The notes under the pieces are model-generated. The model was not told the DNA's origin, ran no database searches, and worked only from the letters and a program-made list of their open reading frames with translations. From Oscillospiraceae bacterium (lineage in GTDB: Bacteria > Bacillota > Clostridia > Oscillospirales > Oscillospiraceae): a stretch of 64,000 nt of DNA. The translations under genes and the position numbers were made by a program. Location of the stretch: assembly GCA_015067835.1 (NCBI GenBank), contig SVLS01000002.1, forward strand, positions 1 through 64,000. Reading direction: 5' to 3'. Position 1 is the first letter of the stretch. The number at the start of each line of letters is the position of its first letter. Shown in pieces: positions 10,027 through 21,034 of this stretch.

Positions 10027-10773
10027 TTACTTATTCTCCATTGCCACGGCGGTGTCCAATGCCACCTTCATCATGGTGGTAAAGGCATTCTGCCGTTCCT
10101 CAGAGGAAGTCACCTCGCCGGTGAGGATGTGGTCAGAAATGGTGCAGATGCACAGCGCACGCTTGCCGTAACGGGCGGCGTTCATATACAGGGCGGCAGC
10201 TTCCATTTCCAGAGCCATCACGCCCATCTTCTTCTGGTTGTACAGCGTGTCCAGACCGGCAGGAACTTCTGCGTGGTCGCCATAGAACACATCGGAGGAG
10301 TTCACATTGCCAACGTGGTAGGGTGTGCCGCAGTTTTTGGCAGCTTCCACAGCCGCACTCAGCAGCTCAAAGTCAGCGATGGGGGCAAAGGTGCCGGGGA
10401 AATGGAACTGGTGGGCAAAGTTCGAGTCGGTGCAGGCACCCTGCGCCAGCACCAGGTCATACAGATGAATATGCTCCTGGATTGCACCGGCAGAGCCCAC
10501 GCGGATGATGTTTTCCACGCCGTAGCCATTGTACAGCTCGTGGGAATAGATGCCGATGGCAGGCATACCCATACCGGAGGCCATCACAGAGACCTTGACA
10601 CCCTTATAGGTGCCGGTATAGCCGTGGACGCCGCGGACATTGTTCACAAGAACGGGATTTTCCAGGAAATTTTCTGCAATAAACTTACTGCGCAGCGGAT
10701 CGCCGGGCATCAGAACGGTTTTGCCGAAGTCGCCGGGGGCGGCGGCAATATGAGGGGTAGGTGTAGTTAACAT
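10027..10773 (-). CDS. deoD: Purine-nucleoside phosphorylase DeoD-type
   Basis: MLTTPTPHIAAAPGDFGKTVLMPGDPLRSKFIA, RVGSAGAI, EMEAAALY. Confidence 0.97.
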   Translation of the reverse strand: MLTTPTPHIAAAPGDFGKTVLMPGDPLRSKFIAENFLENPVLVNNVRGVHGYTGTYKGVKVSVMASGMGMPAIGIYSHELYNGYGVENIIRVGSAGAIQEHIHLYDLVLAQGACTDSNFAHQFHFPGTFAPIADFELLSAAVEAAKNCGTPYHVGNVNSSDVFYGDHAEVPAGLDTLYNQKKMGVMALEMEAAALYMNAARYGKRALCICTISDHILTGEVTSSEERQNAFTTMMKVALDTAVAMENK

Positions 10774-10829
10774 AACATCATTCTCCTTTTCAATACTCGA
10801 TGTCATCTGGCTCGCAATGACAGTAATTT

Positions 10830-11498
10830 TTAGTAAGTGCCGTCGTTTTTAAGACCCTTTGCAATTTTTACAATGCGGCTGGTGCCCAAACGCTCTGCAC
10901 CCAAAGCGATGAACTTTTCCGCATCTTCAATGCTGGAAATGCCGCCGGCGGCTTTGATTTTTACATGGGGCGCCACATGCTTGGCAAACAGCTCCACATC
11001 TGCGAAGGTTGCACCTGCGGTGGAGAAGCCGGTGGAGGTCTTGATATAGTCTGCTCCGGAGTCGGAAACACATTTGCACAGCGCAATTTTTTCTTCATCG
11101 GTGAGCAGGCAGGTCTCGATGATGACCTTCAGAAGCTTGCCGTTGCAGGCTTTCTTGATGGCGGCGATTTCAGCAGTGATTTCTTCCCATTTGCCCTCCT
11201 TCGCCCAGCCAATGTTGATGACCATATCCACCTCGTCTGCGCCGTTTGCAACGGCATCAGCGGCCATAAAGCACTTGCTGGCGGTGGTGGCGTAGCCATT
11301 GGGGAAGCCGATGACGGTGCAAATCGCCAGCTTGTCGCCCACATAGTCCTTGGCCTGCTTTACGAAAGAGGCAGGAATACAGACAGAAGCGGTCTGAAAT
11401 TTCATACCGTCGTCGCAGATGCCCTTGATGTCTGCCCAGGTAGATGCCTGACCCAGCAGGGTGTGGTCGCATTTGGCGAGAATTTCTTGAATGTTCAT
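10830..11498 (-). CDS. deoC: Deoxyribose-phosphate aldolase
   Basis: [42 protein letters not shown]. Confidence 0.97.
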   Translation of the reverse strand: MNIQEILAKCDHTLLGQASTWADIKGICDDGMKFQTASVCIPASFVKQAKDYVGDKLAICTVIGFPNGYATTASKCFMAADAVANGADEVDMVINIGWAKEGKWEEITAEIAAIKKACNGKLLKVIIETCLLTDEEKIALCKCVSDSGADYIKTSTGFSTAGATFADVELFAKHVAPHVKIKAAGGISSIEDAEKFIALGAERLGTSRIVKIAKGLKNDGTY

Positions 11499-11544
11499 AG
11501 TATAACAGTCCTTCCTTATTTATTATGATATTGGTAACGGAGAT

Positions 11545-12150
11545 TTATTTTTGTCCGTGGAGCTTAATTTTTTTATGTTCCTCGATGCCGTTGATATAGC
11601 ATTTGTGGCACATGGCGATATAGCTGTCATTACCGCCCAAAACCACCTGCGCACCCTGGGTGACGATGTATCCGTCGCTGTCAATACGGGCGTTGATGGT
11701 GGCTTTTGCGCCGCAGTCGCACATGGTTTTGATTTCCTCAATCACATCTGCCAGCTCCATCAGTCGCATAGAGCCGGGGAACAGCTTGGTTTGGAAATCC
11801 GTGCGAAGTCCGAAGCAAAGCACCGGCACTTCGTATTCGTTTACGATTTTTCGAAGCTGGTCAATGTGTTCGGGACTCATAAACTGACATTCGTCCACGA
11901 TAATGACATGACAGTTGCCGGCACAGGATTGGGAAAAGCGTTGAAAAATGTCGGTGTCCGGGCGGATGATTTCCGCTTTTGCCCACAGGCCGATGCGGCT
12001 GCGGAGAATATCTGCACCGTCCCGGGTGTCTGCGCTGGGCTTAATCAGCCAGACGGACATTCCGTTTTCCTCGTAATTGTATTTAGTAATCAGGGCTTGG
12101 GCACTTTTGCTGGAGCCCATTGCGCCATATTTGAAGTATAACTTGGCCAT
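11545..12150 (-). CDS. tdk: Thymidine kinase
   Basis: YGAMGSSKSAQAL, IIVDECQFM, zinc-binding Cys pairs. Confidence 0.96.
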   Translation of the reverse strand: MAKLYFKYGAMGSSKSAQALITKYNYEENGMSVWLIKPSADTRDGADILRSRIGLWAKAEIIRPDTDIFQRFSQSCAGNCHVIIVDECQFMSPEHIDQLRKIVNEYEVPVLCFGLRTDFQTKLFPGSMRLMELADVIEEIKTMCDCGAKATINARIDSDGYIVTQGAQVVLGGNDSYIAMCHKCYINGIEEHKKIKLHGQK

Positions 12151-12315
12151 TTTTCTCTTTCTCCTTTTCCCTGTTTGGGACTTTGTATTATACCAAAAAA
12201 GAGGCCATATTGCAAGAAATTTTTACGCAGATTGTCCAAAGAAGATGCGTGCCAACCGGCACGCATCTCCTGTCATTGCACAAAGCCCTCCCCTTTGGGG
12301 AGAGCATTTCCCCCA

Positions 12316-12441
12316 CGTCATTGCGAGGAGCATCGACAGATGCGACGTGGCAATCTCCTGGTACGATCCATCGACACATTTTGCAGTAACAAACTGCGCG
12401 CCGGGAGATTCCCACGGTCGCTACGCTCCCTCGGAATGACA
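12316..12441. repeat. Family A complete unit flanked by family-B-like hairpins
   Basis: CGTCATTGCGAGGAGCATCGACAGATGCGACGTGGCAATCTCC...GGAATGACA. Confidence 0.9.
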
Positions 12442-12495
12442 TACAAATAAATACATCAAGCAAAGCCTCCCTCGTCAGAGGGAGGCTTTTTTAGG

Positions 12496-12963
12496 TTAAA
12501 TTTCCTTTCCGGGCAGGCTTTCCTCGGCCAAATGGATATAATGCCGGGCACTTGCCTCCAAATCGGCAATTTGCTCCGCCGATAGCGCCTTGACCACCTT
12601 TGCCGGGCTTCCCAGAAGCATAGAGCCGTCAGGCGCGTTGGTTTTTCCTGTTACCAATGCACCGGCGCCGATGATGCAGTTGCTTCCGATGACCGCGCCG
12701 TTGAGGACAATGGCACCCATTCCCACAGTGGTGTTATCGCCGACGGTACAGCCGTGGACGATGGCACCGTGACCCACGGTGCAGTTTTTGCCCAGGACAG
12801 TTTCCTCGTGGAGAATACACCTGTCCTGAATGTTGGTACCCTCTCCAACGGTAATGGCACCGCTGTCGCCACGGAGAACTGCACCGTACCAGACATTGAC
12901 ATTCTTTTCAAGGCGGACATCGCCGGTAATCACCGCATCCGGTGCAATGTAAATCTTATCCAT
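12496..12963 (-). CDS. Gamma carbonic anhydrase family protein
   Basis: Left-handed beta-helix hexapeptide repeats, NVWYGAVLRGDSG, VGHGAIVHG. Confidence 0.93.
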   Translation of the reverse strand: MDKIYIAPDAVITGDVRLEKNVNVWYGAVLRGDSGAITVGEGTNIQDRCILHEETVLGKNCTVGHGAIVHGCTVGDNTTVGMGAIVLNGAVIGSNCIIGAGALVTGKTNAPDGSMLLGSPAKVVKALSAEQIADLEASARHYIHLAEESLPGKEI

Positions 12964-13019
12964 GGTAAAGCTCCTTGTTTTTTCTACATTATAACCGATA
13001 ATCCTGCCGGTTGCAACCC

Positions 13020-13937
13020 TCAGCCCACCGCGGCTGTCACCAGAATGCCCAAATTGTCCCGATAAATCTCCTCAAATTGGGAGATGGGCAGCGGATTTTC
13101 TCCTGCACCTACCTCAATGGTGTAGCCGGGACGTCGGAAATACTTGATAAACCAGTCCTTGTAGCCGGCAAAGGCGGACTGGAAAGGCGTTTCCTCCAGA
13201 GAATAGCCGCTGACGGCGGCAAAACGCTCTCCCAGCTCCCGGGCTCCGGGCACAACATAATTTTCAAATTGCCAGTAAATTACCTTTCCCTGGGTGTGAT
13301 AGGCCAGCACCAGCTCCGGGTTAACCGCTTCCGTATATCCGGCAAGGGCGATGGTTTCTGCCTGATTCAGGGGCGCACGCCCCACATAATCCCGGGGCGC
13401 AGGTCGATTGAAGCCCTGAAGGAATTTGTTTTCCCGCGCCTGAAGCCAGCCTGCCGGATAGTTCAGGTTCAAATCCGTACCCAGAAGATTGGCTTTCCAG
13501 CCGCTGGGGAAAGGAATGTCCGGGAAAGAATCGGCAATGGTTTTTGCCACCCGATATTGTCCCTGAGAGGGCTGAATTTCTCCCGTGACCAGCGCCACAC
13601 CGTCCGGATCCACCATAGGAACGGTGTAAATGGTTGCCTTTTGTGCCAGCTCCAGGGCATCTACTCCGGCAATTTCACCGCCGTCTTCCAGAGCCTGGGC
13701 GAAATCCTCCACAAATTTCAGCAAAACCGGGGTGGTAATCCATTCATTTGCGTGATGGGAAGCGGAATACAGCACCTTGCGCGGACCGTTTCCGATGACC
13801 AGTGTGACAATGGGTCTGCCGAAGGCGGTCTGGGTCAGGGTTTCACTGCGGCAAAAGGGATAGCGTCGGGTCAGCTCCGCAACTGTTTGCAGGCACAGAC
13901 TGGGCGTCATTGGTACATTGGTGGGAACAATTGGCAT
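13020..13937 (-). CDS. M14 family zinc carboxypeptidase / gamma-glutamyl-diamino-acid endopeptidase-like
   Basis: SASHHANEWITTPVLLKF, GTDLNLNYPAGW, YTIEVGAGENP. Confidence 0.88.
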   Translation of the reverse strand: MPIVPTNVPMTPSLCLQTVAELTRRYPFCRSETLTQTAFGRPIVTLVIGNGPRKVLYSASHHANEWITTPVLLKFVEDFAQALEDGGEIAGVDALELAQKATIYTVPMVDPDGVALVTGEIQPSQGQYRVAKTIADSFPDIPFPSGWKANLLGTDLNLNYPAGWLQARENKFLQGFNRPAPRDYVGRAPLNQAETIALAGYTEAVNPELVLAYHTQGKVIYWQFENYVVPGARELGERFAAVSGYSLEETPFQSAFAGYKDWFIKYFRRPGYTIEVGAGENPLPISQFEEIYRDNLGILVTAAVG

Positions 13938-14007
13938 AATTTATTCACCTCAACCCATAATATATGCGAAAAGAAAAGGATATGTTCCAATGTTTTGCAC
14001 CTCACCT

Positions 14008-14266
14008 CGTCATTGCGAGGAGCGCAGCGACGCGGCAATCACCCCACCACGTCATTGCGAGGAGGGCGTAAGCCCGACGTGGCAATCTCCTGGCACCATC
14101 TATCGACACATTTCGCAGTAACAAACTGCGCACCGGGAGATTCCCACGGTCGCTGCGCTCCCTCGGAATGACATAAAAAGTCGTGTCATTGCGAGGCACG
14201 AAGTGCCGTGGCAATCCCCCCACCACGTCATTGCGAGGAGGGCGTAAGCCCGACGTGGCAATCTCC
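14008..14266. repeat. Family A cluster
   Basis: Several half-units and one complete unit. Confidence 0.9.
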
Positions 14267-14287
14267 GGCAATATAGCAGAAGTAAAA

Positions 14288-14400
14288 GGCCCCCTTGTGT
14301 AAAGGGGGCTGGCAAAAATCTGTGATTTTTGACTGGGGGATTGTCACAACCCCTCCGTCACGGTATGCACCGTGACACCTCCCCTTACACAGGGGAGGCT
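14288..14400. repeat. Family B short element (gene-less)
   Basis: GGCCCCCTTGTGTAAAGGGGGC...GGGGGATTGT/ACAACCCCTCCG...CCTTACACAGGGGAGGC. Confidence 0.9.
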
Positions 14401-14459
14401 TTCGGGACGGATGACGAACCAACTTTTAAAATGTTCAAAAATAATTCAAAATCAACCCC

Positions 14460-14488
14460 TTGACATTTTTAGCACTCTGGTGTATAGT
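14460..14488 (+). promoter_or_regulatory. sigma-A promoter TTGACA-N17-TATAGT of hrcA operon
   Basis: Consensus boxes with 17-nt spacing. Confidence 0.85.
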
Positions 14489-14492
14489 GTGC

Positions 14493-14519
14493 TTAGCACT
14501 CAGGAAGACGGAGTGCTAA
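14493..14519 (+). promoter_or_regulatory. CIRCE operator (HrcA binding site)
   Basis: TTAGCACTC-N9-GAGTGCTAA perfect. Confidence 0.98.
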
Positions 14520-14536
14520 ACCGAAAGGAGGAGCCT

Positions 14537-15604
14537 ATGGAGCTGACCGAAAGAAAGAAGAAGGTACTGCGTACCATCGTGGATTTGTATATCCGCACAG
14601 CCGAGCCCGTGGGCTCAAAAGTAATTGCTGAATTGCCGGATATGAATTTCTCCTCTGCCACCATCCGCAACGATATGGCAGACCTGACGGCTATGGGCTA
14701 TCTGGAGCAGCCCCACACCTCTGCCGGGCGAATCCCGTCGGCGGCAGGTTATCGGCTGTATGTGGATGAGCTGATGGCATCCTATCGCCTGAGTCTGGAC
14801 GAAGCCAACACCATCAACACCGCCATTGAGGAAAAGATGCAGCGTGTGGATAAGCTGATGGAAAAGGTGGCCAAGCTGGTATCCCAGGCAACGGATTTGC
14901 CGGCCATTTCGGTGGCAAGCCGCGCCGGCTCTGCCGTGGTGAAGCGGTTTGATTTGATTCTGGCCGGAAGCGGAAGCTTCATTTTGGTGATGATGCTTTC
15001 CAACGACCAGGTGGTCAACAAGCTGATTAAGCTTCCTCTGGATGTGGGCGAAAACGACCTGAAGCTTCTGTCTGCGGTGCTCAATGCGACCATGGTTCAG
15101 CTTCCTGCAGAGGAGTTTACTCCGGGCTTGATGGAGCGGCTGATCAATTCCGCCGGTGCGGCTTCCAGTCTGGTGCCGATCATTGTGGATTTCACCGCGG
15201 AAACTTTGCGCAGTCAGAACAGCACCAATATGGCGGTGGCCGGTCAGGCAAGACTGCTGCAGCATCCGGAATATCACGATGTGCAGAAGGCACAGCGGAT
15301 GCTTACCTCTCTTGACGAGGACACCCTCTCCACATTGCCGGCGGTGATGCAGGGCAGCAACGGCACAAAGGTGCTGGTGGGTCCGGAAAATGTGGCCGAG
15401 GAGCTGAAGGACACCTCCGTGGTTATGACGAAGTTCGACATCGGCGACGGTCTGCAGGGGATGATTGGTGTGGTCGGTCCTACCAGAATGGACTATGCCA
15501 AGGTTACTGCCCGGCTGAGCTATTTTGCAGAGAGCCTGAGCAAGATGTTTGCCAAGCCTGAGCAGCCCCAGCTGCCGGAAGCACCAAAAGATGAGGAGGC
15601 CTAA
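14537..15604 (+). CDS. hrcA: Heat-inducible transcription repressor HrcA
   Basis: MELTERKKKVLRTIVDLYIRTAEPVGSK; downstream of CIRCE. Confidence 0.97.
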   Translation: MELTERKKKVLRTIVDLYIRTAEPVGSKVIAELPDMNFSSATIRNDMADLTAMGYLEQPHTSAGRIPSAAGYRLYVDELMASYRLSLDEANTINTAIEEKMQRVDKLMEKVAKLVSQATDLPAISVASRAGSAVVKRFDLILAGSGSFILVMMLSNDQVVNKLIKLPLDVGENDLKLLSAVLNATMVQLPAEEFTPGLMERLINSAGAASSLVPIIVDFTAETLRSQNSTNMAVAGQARLLQHPEYHDVQKAQRMLTSLDEDTLSTLPAVMQGSNGTKVLVGPENVAEELKDTSVVMTKFDIGDGLQGMIGVVGPTRMDYAKVTARLSYFAESLSKMFAKPEQPQLPEAPKDEEA

Positions 15605-15606
15605 CC

Positions 15607-16113
15607 GTGGCAAAGAAGGAAAAGAAAGAAACAAAGCCGGCGGAGGAAGCCGTAGAAAGTACGGTTGCTCCGGAAGAGACGGTCAATCCTTTCGAGGAAA
15701 AATACAACGCCGAGCACGATGCATATTTGCGTCTGGCGGCAGAATATGACAATTTCCGCAAGCGCACCATCAAGGAAAAGGAAAACTCCTATGCCAACGG
15801 CAAGGCGGATGCGGTGGAAAAGCTGCTTCCGGTGTATGACAATCTTTCCCGGGCGTTGAATCAGGAAACGGCTGACGCCGCTTATAAAAAGGGCGTGGAA
15901 ATGACAATGAACGAGCTGGTTAAGATTTTAAGCGGCTTGGGCGTGGAAATTTTCGGTGCTGTGGGCGAGGAATTTGACCCCAATATCCACAATGCCGTGA
16001 TGCATACCGAGGATGACAGCGTTGGAGAGAACATCATCACACAGGTGTTCCAGCAGGGCTTCAAAATCGGGGAAAAAATTGTCCGCTTTGCAATGGTGCA
16101 GGTGGCAAACTAA
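15607..16113 (+). CDS. grpE: Nucleotide exchange factor GrpE
   Basis: [19 protein letters not shown], operon position. Confidence 0.97.
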   Translation: MAKKEKKETKPAEEAVESTVAPEETVNPFEEKYNAEHDAYLRLAAEYDNFRKRTIKEKENSYANGKADAVEKLLPVYDNLSRALNQETADAAYKKGVEMTMNELVKILSGLGVEIFGAVGEEFDPNIHNAVMHTEDDSVGENIITQVFQQGFKIGEKIVRFAMVQVAN

Positions 16114-16154
16114 AAGGTAAACAAATTAACTTTTCATATAGGAGGAAAATTATT

Positions 16155-17963
16155 ATGGGTAAAATTATTGGTATTGACTTGGGTACAACCAACTCTTGCG
16201 TGGCAGTTCTGGAAGGCGGCGAGCCCGTCGTTATCGCCAATGCAGAGGGCGGCAGAACCACCCCTTCCGTGGTGGGCTTCTCCAAGACCGGTGAGCGTCT
16301 GGTGGGTCAGGTAGCAAAGCGTCAGGCTGTTACCAACGCGACCCGCACCGTCTCTTCCATCAAGCGCCACATGGGCGAAAACTACAAGGTTGACATTGAC
16401 GGCAAGGCCTATACTCCCCAGGAAATCTCTGCAATGGTGCTGCAGAAGCTGAAGGCCGATGCAGAGGCATATCTGGGTCAGCCTGTTACCGAGGCAGTTA
16501 TCACCGTTCCTGCTTACTTCTCTGATGCACAGCGTCAGGCCACCAAGGATGCAGGCAAGATTGCCTGTCTGGATGTGAAGAGAATCGTCAACGAGCCCAC
16601 CGCAGCGGCTCTGGCTTACGGCCTGGATAAGGAAAATGAGCAGACCATTATGGTCTACGACCTGGGCGGCGGCACCTTCGACGTTTCCATTCTGGAAATC
16701 GGCGACGGCCTGGTAGAGGTTAAGGCAACTGCCGGCGATACCAAGCTGGGTGGTGACGATTTCGACCAGAGAATTATGGATTATCTGGTGGCAGAATTCA
16801 AAAAGGATGAGGGCATCGACCTGACAAATGACAAGGCAGCAATGCAGCGTCTGAAGGAAGCTGCCGAAAAGGCGAAAATCGAGCTGTCCGGCGTGACCAC
16901 CACCGTTGTAAATCTTCCTTATATCACTGCCAATGCAGAGGGCCCCAAGCACTTGGATGTGACCATCTCCCGTGCAAAGTTCAACGAGCTGACCCACGAT
17001 TTGGTGGAGCGCACCCTGAAGCCTGTTAACCAGGCTCTGTCCGATGCCGGCTTGAAGCCCAGCGACCTGCACAAGGTTCTGCTGGTTGGCGGTTCCACCC
17101 GTATTCCTGCGGTGCAGGAGGCTGTTAAGGGCATCACCGGCAAGGAAGGCTTCAAGGGCATCAACCCCGACGAATGTGTTGCCGTGGGCGCTGCCATCCA
17201 GGGCGGCGTTCTGACCGGCGATGTGCAGGATATTCTGCTGTTGGATGTCACCCCTCTGTCTCTGGGCATTGAGACCATGGGCGGCGTGTTCACCCGTCTG
17301 ATTGACCGCAACACCACCATTCCCACCCGTAAGAGCCAGATTTTCTCCACCGCTGCTGACGGTCAGACCTCCGTTGAGGTTCACGTTCTGCAGGGCGAAC
17401 GGGAAATGGCCGCTTACAACAAGACGCTGGGTCGCTTCCAGCTCAGCGGAATTGCTCCGGCACCCCGTGGCGTTCCCCAGATTGAGGTTACCTTCGACAT
17501 CGATGCCAACGGCATCGTGAAGGTTTCTGCCAAGGATTTGGGCACCGGCAAGGAGCAGAACATCTCCATTACCGCTTCCACCAACCTGTCCCAGGAGGAC
17601 ATCGACAAGGCTGTGAAGGAAGCTGAGCAGTTTGCCGCTGAGGATAAGGCAAAGAAGGAAGAAGTGGACACCCACAATATGGCCGACCAGACCGTTTACC
17701 AGACGGAAAAGGCGTTGGCAGACCTGGGCGACAAGATTTCCGAAGAGGAAAAGACCTCCATTCAGACCGCTGTTGACAAGCTGAAGGAAGCCAACAAGGG
17801 CAGCGATCTGGCTGCCATCAAGGAAGCAACTGAGGAAGTGCAGAAGGCCTTCTATGCTGTGTCCGAGAAGCTGTATCAGCAGGCAAATCCCCAGGGTCAG
17901 CCCGGTGCAGGCGCACCCGGCGATGACGGCGTGGTAGACGCAGACTACGAAACGGTTGACTAA
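16155..17963 (+). CDS. dnaK: Chaperone DnaK
   Basis: [24 protein letters not shown] etc. Confidence 0.99.
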   Translation: MGKIIGIDLGTTNSCVAVLEGGEPVVIANAEGGRTTPSVVGFSKTGERLVGQVAKRQAVTNATRTVSSIKRHMGENYKVDIDGKAYTPQEISAMVLQKLKADAEAYLGQPVTEAVITVPAYFSDAQRQATKDAGKIACLDVKRIVNEPTAAALAYGLDKENEQTIMVYDLGGGTFDVSILEIGDGLVEVKATAGDTKLGGDDFDQRIMDYLVAEFKKDEGIDLTNDKAAMQRLKEAAEKAKIELSGVTTTVVNLPYITANAEGPKHLDVTISRAKFNELTHDLVERTLKPVNQALSDAGLKPSDLHKVLLVGGSTRIPAVQEAVKGITGKEGFKGINPDECVAVGAAIQGGVLTGDVQDILLLDVTPLSLGIETMGGVFTRLIDRNTTIPTRKSQIFSTAADGQTSVEVHVLQGEREMAAYNKTLGRFQLSGIAPAPRGVPQIEVTFDIDANGIVKVSAKDLGTGKEQNISITASTNLSQEDIDKAVKEAEQFAAEDKAKKEEVDTHNMADQTVYQTEKALADLGDKISEEEKTSIQTAVDKLKEANKGSDLAAIKEATEEVQKAFYAVSEKLYQQANPQGQPGAGAPGDDGVVDADYETVD

Positions 17964-18009
17964 ATCATGCAATAAGGGGCGGACGAACCGCCCCTTGTTG
18001 GTGTATAAA

Positions 18010-18107
18010 GCCTCCCTTGTGCAAAGGGAGGTGGCCGAGCGTTAGCGAGGACGGAGGGATTGATAATCCCCCACCGCTACGCGGAGCCCCCTTTACACAA
18101 GGGGGCC
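18010..18107. repeat. Family B short element between dnaK and dnaJ
   Basis: GCCTCCCTTGTGCAAAGGGAGGTGGCCGAGC...CCTTTACACAAGGGGGCC. Confidence 0.9.
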
Positions 18108-18125
18108 TTTAATTGAGGTGAATTT

Positions 18126-19262
18126 ATGGCAGACAAACGAGATTATTATGAGGTGCTGGGTGTCGAAAAGGGCGCCAGCGCCGAGGATATAAAAAAAGCT
18201 TACCGAAAAATGGCGCTGAAATATCACCCCGACCGCAATCCGGACAACAAGGAGGCGGAGGAGAAATTCAAGGAAGCCTCCGAGGCCTACGAGGTTCTGT
18301 CCGATGATGAAAAGCGCTCCCGCTATGACCAGTTCGGTCACGCCGGCGTTGACCCCAATTACGGTGGCGGTCAGGGCGGCTACGGCGGTTTTGGCGGCTT
18401 TGGAGATTTTGGCGATTTGGGAGATATTTTCGGCTCCTTCTTTGGGGGCGGTACATCCCGCAGTGCCCGGCAAAATGCCCCGAGACGGGGCGAAGATGTG
18501 GGCGTACGGTTGGAATTGACCTTTGAGGAAGCCGCTTTCGGCTGCGAAAAAGAGGTCACAGTCACCCGGATTGAAAGCTGCTCCACTTGCCACGGCACTG
18601 GCTCGGCAGACGGCAGTACCGAAACCTGTTCCTACTGCCGCGGCGCAGGACAGGTGCGCTCCACCCAGAATTTCTTCGGAATGAATATTCAGTCCACCGA
18701 GACCTGTCCCCAATGTAACGGCCGGGGCAAAATCATCAAAACACCCTGCTCCACCTGCCGCGGCAAGGCCAAGGTGCGCCGTTCCCAGACAATAAAGGTG
18801 AAAATTCCTGCCGGTGTGGATCACGGTCAAGTGGTACGCGCCAGAGGAGAAGGCTGTGTAGGCAGCAACGGCGGCCCCAACGGTGATGTACTGGTGGATA
18901 TTCTCATTAAGCGCCACTCCATCTTCACACGGGATGGAAGCACCGTCTATTGTGAAGTGCCCATCAGCTTTACGCAGGCGGCACTGGGTGCAGAAATTCA
19001 AGTGCCCACGCTGGACGGCAAGGTGGATTTCGAAATTCCCGAGGGAACGCAGACCGGAACGGTCTTTACCCTTCGCGACAAGGGCATTCCTCAGGTGAAC
19101 AATCCCCGCCGCCGTGGCAATCAGAAGTTCACCGTGGTGGTGGAGACACCCACCCGGCTGAACAAGGAGCAGAAAGAGCTGTTCCGGAAGCTGGATGCCG
19201 TTTTGGATGAGACGCCCAAGCGCAAGAAGTTCTTTGAGACGATTAAGGATTTGTTTGATTAA
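18126..19262 (+). CDS. dnaJ: Chaperone DnaJ
   Basis: J domain HPD, CxxCxGxG zinc repeats. Confidence 0.99.
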   Translation: MADKRDYYEVLGVEKGASAEDIKKAYRKMALKYHPDRNPDNKEAEEKFKEASEAYEVLSDDEKRSRYDQFGHAGVDPNYGGGQGGYGGFGGFGDFGDLGDIFGSFFGGGTSRSARQNAPRRGEDVGVRLELTFEEAAFGCEKEVTVTRIESCSTCHGTGSADGSTETCSYCRGAGQVRSTQNFFGMNIQSTETCPQCNGRGKIIKTPCSTCRGKAKVRRSQTIKVKIPAGVDHGQVVRARGEGCVGSNGGPNGDVLVDILIKRHSIFTRDGSTVYCEVPISFTQAALGAEIQVPTLDGKVDFEIPEGTQTGTVFTLRDKGIPQVNNPRRRGNQKFTVVVETPTRLNKEQKELFRKLDAVLDETPKRKKFFETIKDLFD

Positions 19263-19268
19263 GAAAAA

Positions 19269-19298
19269 GCCATCCGTTTTGAAACGGATGGCTTTTTG
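19269..19298 (+). terminator. Intrinsic terminator after dnaJ
   Basis: GCCATCCGTTTTGAAACGGATGGCTTTTT. Confidence 0.85.
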
Positions 19299-19325
19299 CT
19301 GCAATGTTTGGAAATTTTAAGTTTG

Positions 19326-19717
19326 TGTCATTGCGAGGAGGGCGAATGCCCGACGTGGCAATCTCCTGGTACTACCCATCGACACATTTCACAGCAACAA
19401 ACATCCCACCGGGAGATTCCCACGGTCGCTGCGCTCCCTCGGAATGACATAAAAAGTCGTGTCATTGCGAGGAGGGCGAATGCCTGACGTGGCAATCTCC
19501 TGGTAACATCTATCGACACATTTTGCAGTAACAAACTGCGCACCGGGAGATTCCCACGGTCGCTGCGCTCCCTCGGAATGACATAAAAAGTCGTGTCATT
19601 GCGAGGAGGGCGAATGCCCGACGTGGCAATCTCCTGGTAACATCTACCGACACATTTTGCAGTAACAAACTGCGCATCGGGAGATTCCCACGGTCGCCTT
19701 GCGACCTCGGAATGACA
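19326..19717. repeat. Family A tandem array, 3 units, exact 134-bp period
   Basis: Unit starts 19326, 19460, 19594. Confidence 0.95.
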
Positions 19718-19788
19718 CAGGGACGGGAAACCCGTCCCCTATATATGCAAAATCGCCCTGCGAAAGCAGGGCGATTCCTTTTTACAAC

Positions 19789-20997
19789 TTATTCCGCCTG
19801 TTTGGGCTTGCGATGGCGGTTGCGGTGATGGCGGCGATTGCCGTTTTTCCGATTTTCTCCCTCCGGTGCGGTCTTGGGCGCTTCTGCCTTGGCTTCTTCC
19901 GGCTTCGGCTCTTGCTCCTTGCGCTCGGAACGGGGTTTGCGATGGCGGTTGCGGCGGGAACGCTTGGTTTTTTCCTCCGCTTCTGCCTGCGGTTCTTCCT
20001 CTGCCGGAGCAGCTGCCTGTGCCGCTGCCATTTCTTCCATACTCTCGATGAACTTCACCGGAGTCAGGAAGGCCGGCTCTACAAACTCCTTCCGCCGGTT
20101 TTTCTTGCCATTTCCGGAAATCGGCGCCAAATCATCGGGGATGGGCGGGTCATTTTTCTTTGCCTTTCCACTGCGCAGAACGGCAATTTCGCTGTTGGCA
20201 CAGGTGACGATGGTCTCCGGCTCATTCTCCAGACGAACCTTGACCCGCTGCCGCAGCAAATCCACCTCCGTAATGGTTCCGCGACCCTCCGGCGTATCTA
20301 CGAAGGATTCCGCCTTGGGCGCAGTACGAAGCAAATCCTCATAAGCATCCTGCTCATACTTCAGGCAGCACATCAGCCGACCGCAGGTGCCGGAAATTTT
20401 CACCGGATTCAGGCTGAGGTTCTGGGTTTTCGCCATTTTGATGGACACCGGCTGGAAATCATCCAAAAAGCTTGCACAGCAGAAGGGTCGGCCGCAAATG
20501 CCCAGACCGCCTACCATTTTTGCCTTGTCCCGGACGCCAATCTGCCGCAGCTCAATCCGTGTATGAAACACGCCGGCCAGATTTTTCACCAATTCCCGGA
20601 AATCCACCCGCTCATCTGCGGTGAAGAAAAAGAGAATTTTGCTGCCGTCAAAGGAGCATTCTGCGCTGACCAGCTGCATATCCAGCCCGTATTCCGCCAC
20701 TTTTTCCAGGCAGACCTCATAGGCCTTTTGCTCTTTTTCCATATTTTTCGCCGCCGTGGCCTCATCCTGCGCATTGGCAATGCGCAGCACCGGACGCAGG
20801 GGGGACACCACATCCCGGGAGGGAATTTTGTGGTTGCCGCCGACACAGGTGCCGAATTCCGGACCGCGGGCGGTATCAATAATCACATGGTCGCCTGCCT
20901 TGCAGGTCAGTCCGTTAGGGTCGAAAAAATAGATTTTCTGACCGGCACGGAACTGGATATCCACGACCTCAACAGTGGTCTGTTTTGTTTCTTCCAT
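19789..20997 (-). CDS. ricT: PSP1-domain protein (YaaT/RicT-like)
   Basis: ICGRPFCCASFLDDF, GTCGRLMCCLKYEQDAY; adjacent to holB. Confidence 0.9.
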   Translation of the reverse strand: MEETKQTTVEVVDIQFRAGQKIYFFDPNGLTCKAGDHVIIDTARGPEFGTCVGGNHKIPSRDVVSPLRPVLRIANAQDEATAAKNMEKEQKAYEVCLEKVAEYGLDMQLVSAECSFDGSKILFFFTADERVDFRELVKNLAGVFHTRIELRQIGVRDKAKMVGGLGICGRPFCCASFLDDFQPVSIKMAKTQNLSLNPVKISGTCGRLMCCLKYEQDAYEDLLRTAPKAESFVDTPEGRGTITEVDLLRQRVKVRLENEPETIVTCANSEIAVLRSGKAKKNDPPIPDDLAPISGNGKKNRRKEFVEPAFLTPVKFIESMEEMAAAQAAAPAEEEPQAEAEEKTKRSRRNRHRKPRSERKEQEPKPEEAKAEAPKTAPEGENRKNGNRRHHRNRHRKPKQAE

Positions 20998-21034
20998 TGG
21001 TTTCTCCTTATCAAACGGCAGACGCCGTAAAATT

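Noticed and set aside
9996-10822. Short GTCATTTCGCAATGACA and GATGTCATCTGGCTCGCAATGACAG sequences flanking deoD
   Set aside because: Probably decayed family-A ends, but too short to annotate with confidence
16134-17972. 612-aa minus-strand ORF opposite dnaK
   Set aside because: Mirror-frame open reading through a strongly biased dnaK gene; no recognisable motifs
19326-19717. Possible CRISPR array
   Set aside because: Period 134 bp, nearly whole unit conserved, no unique spacers, no cas genes
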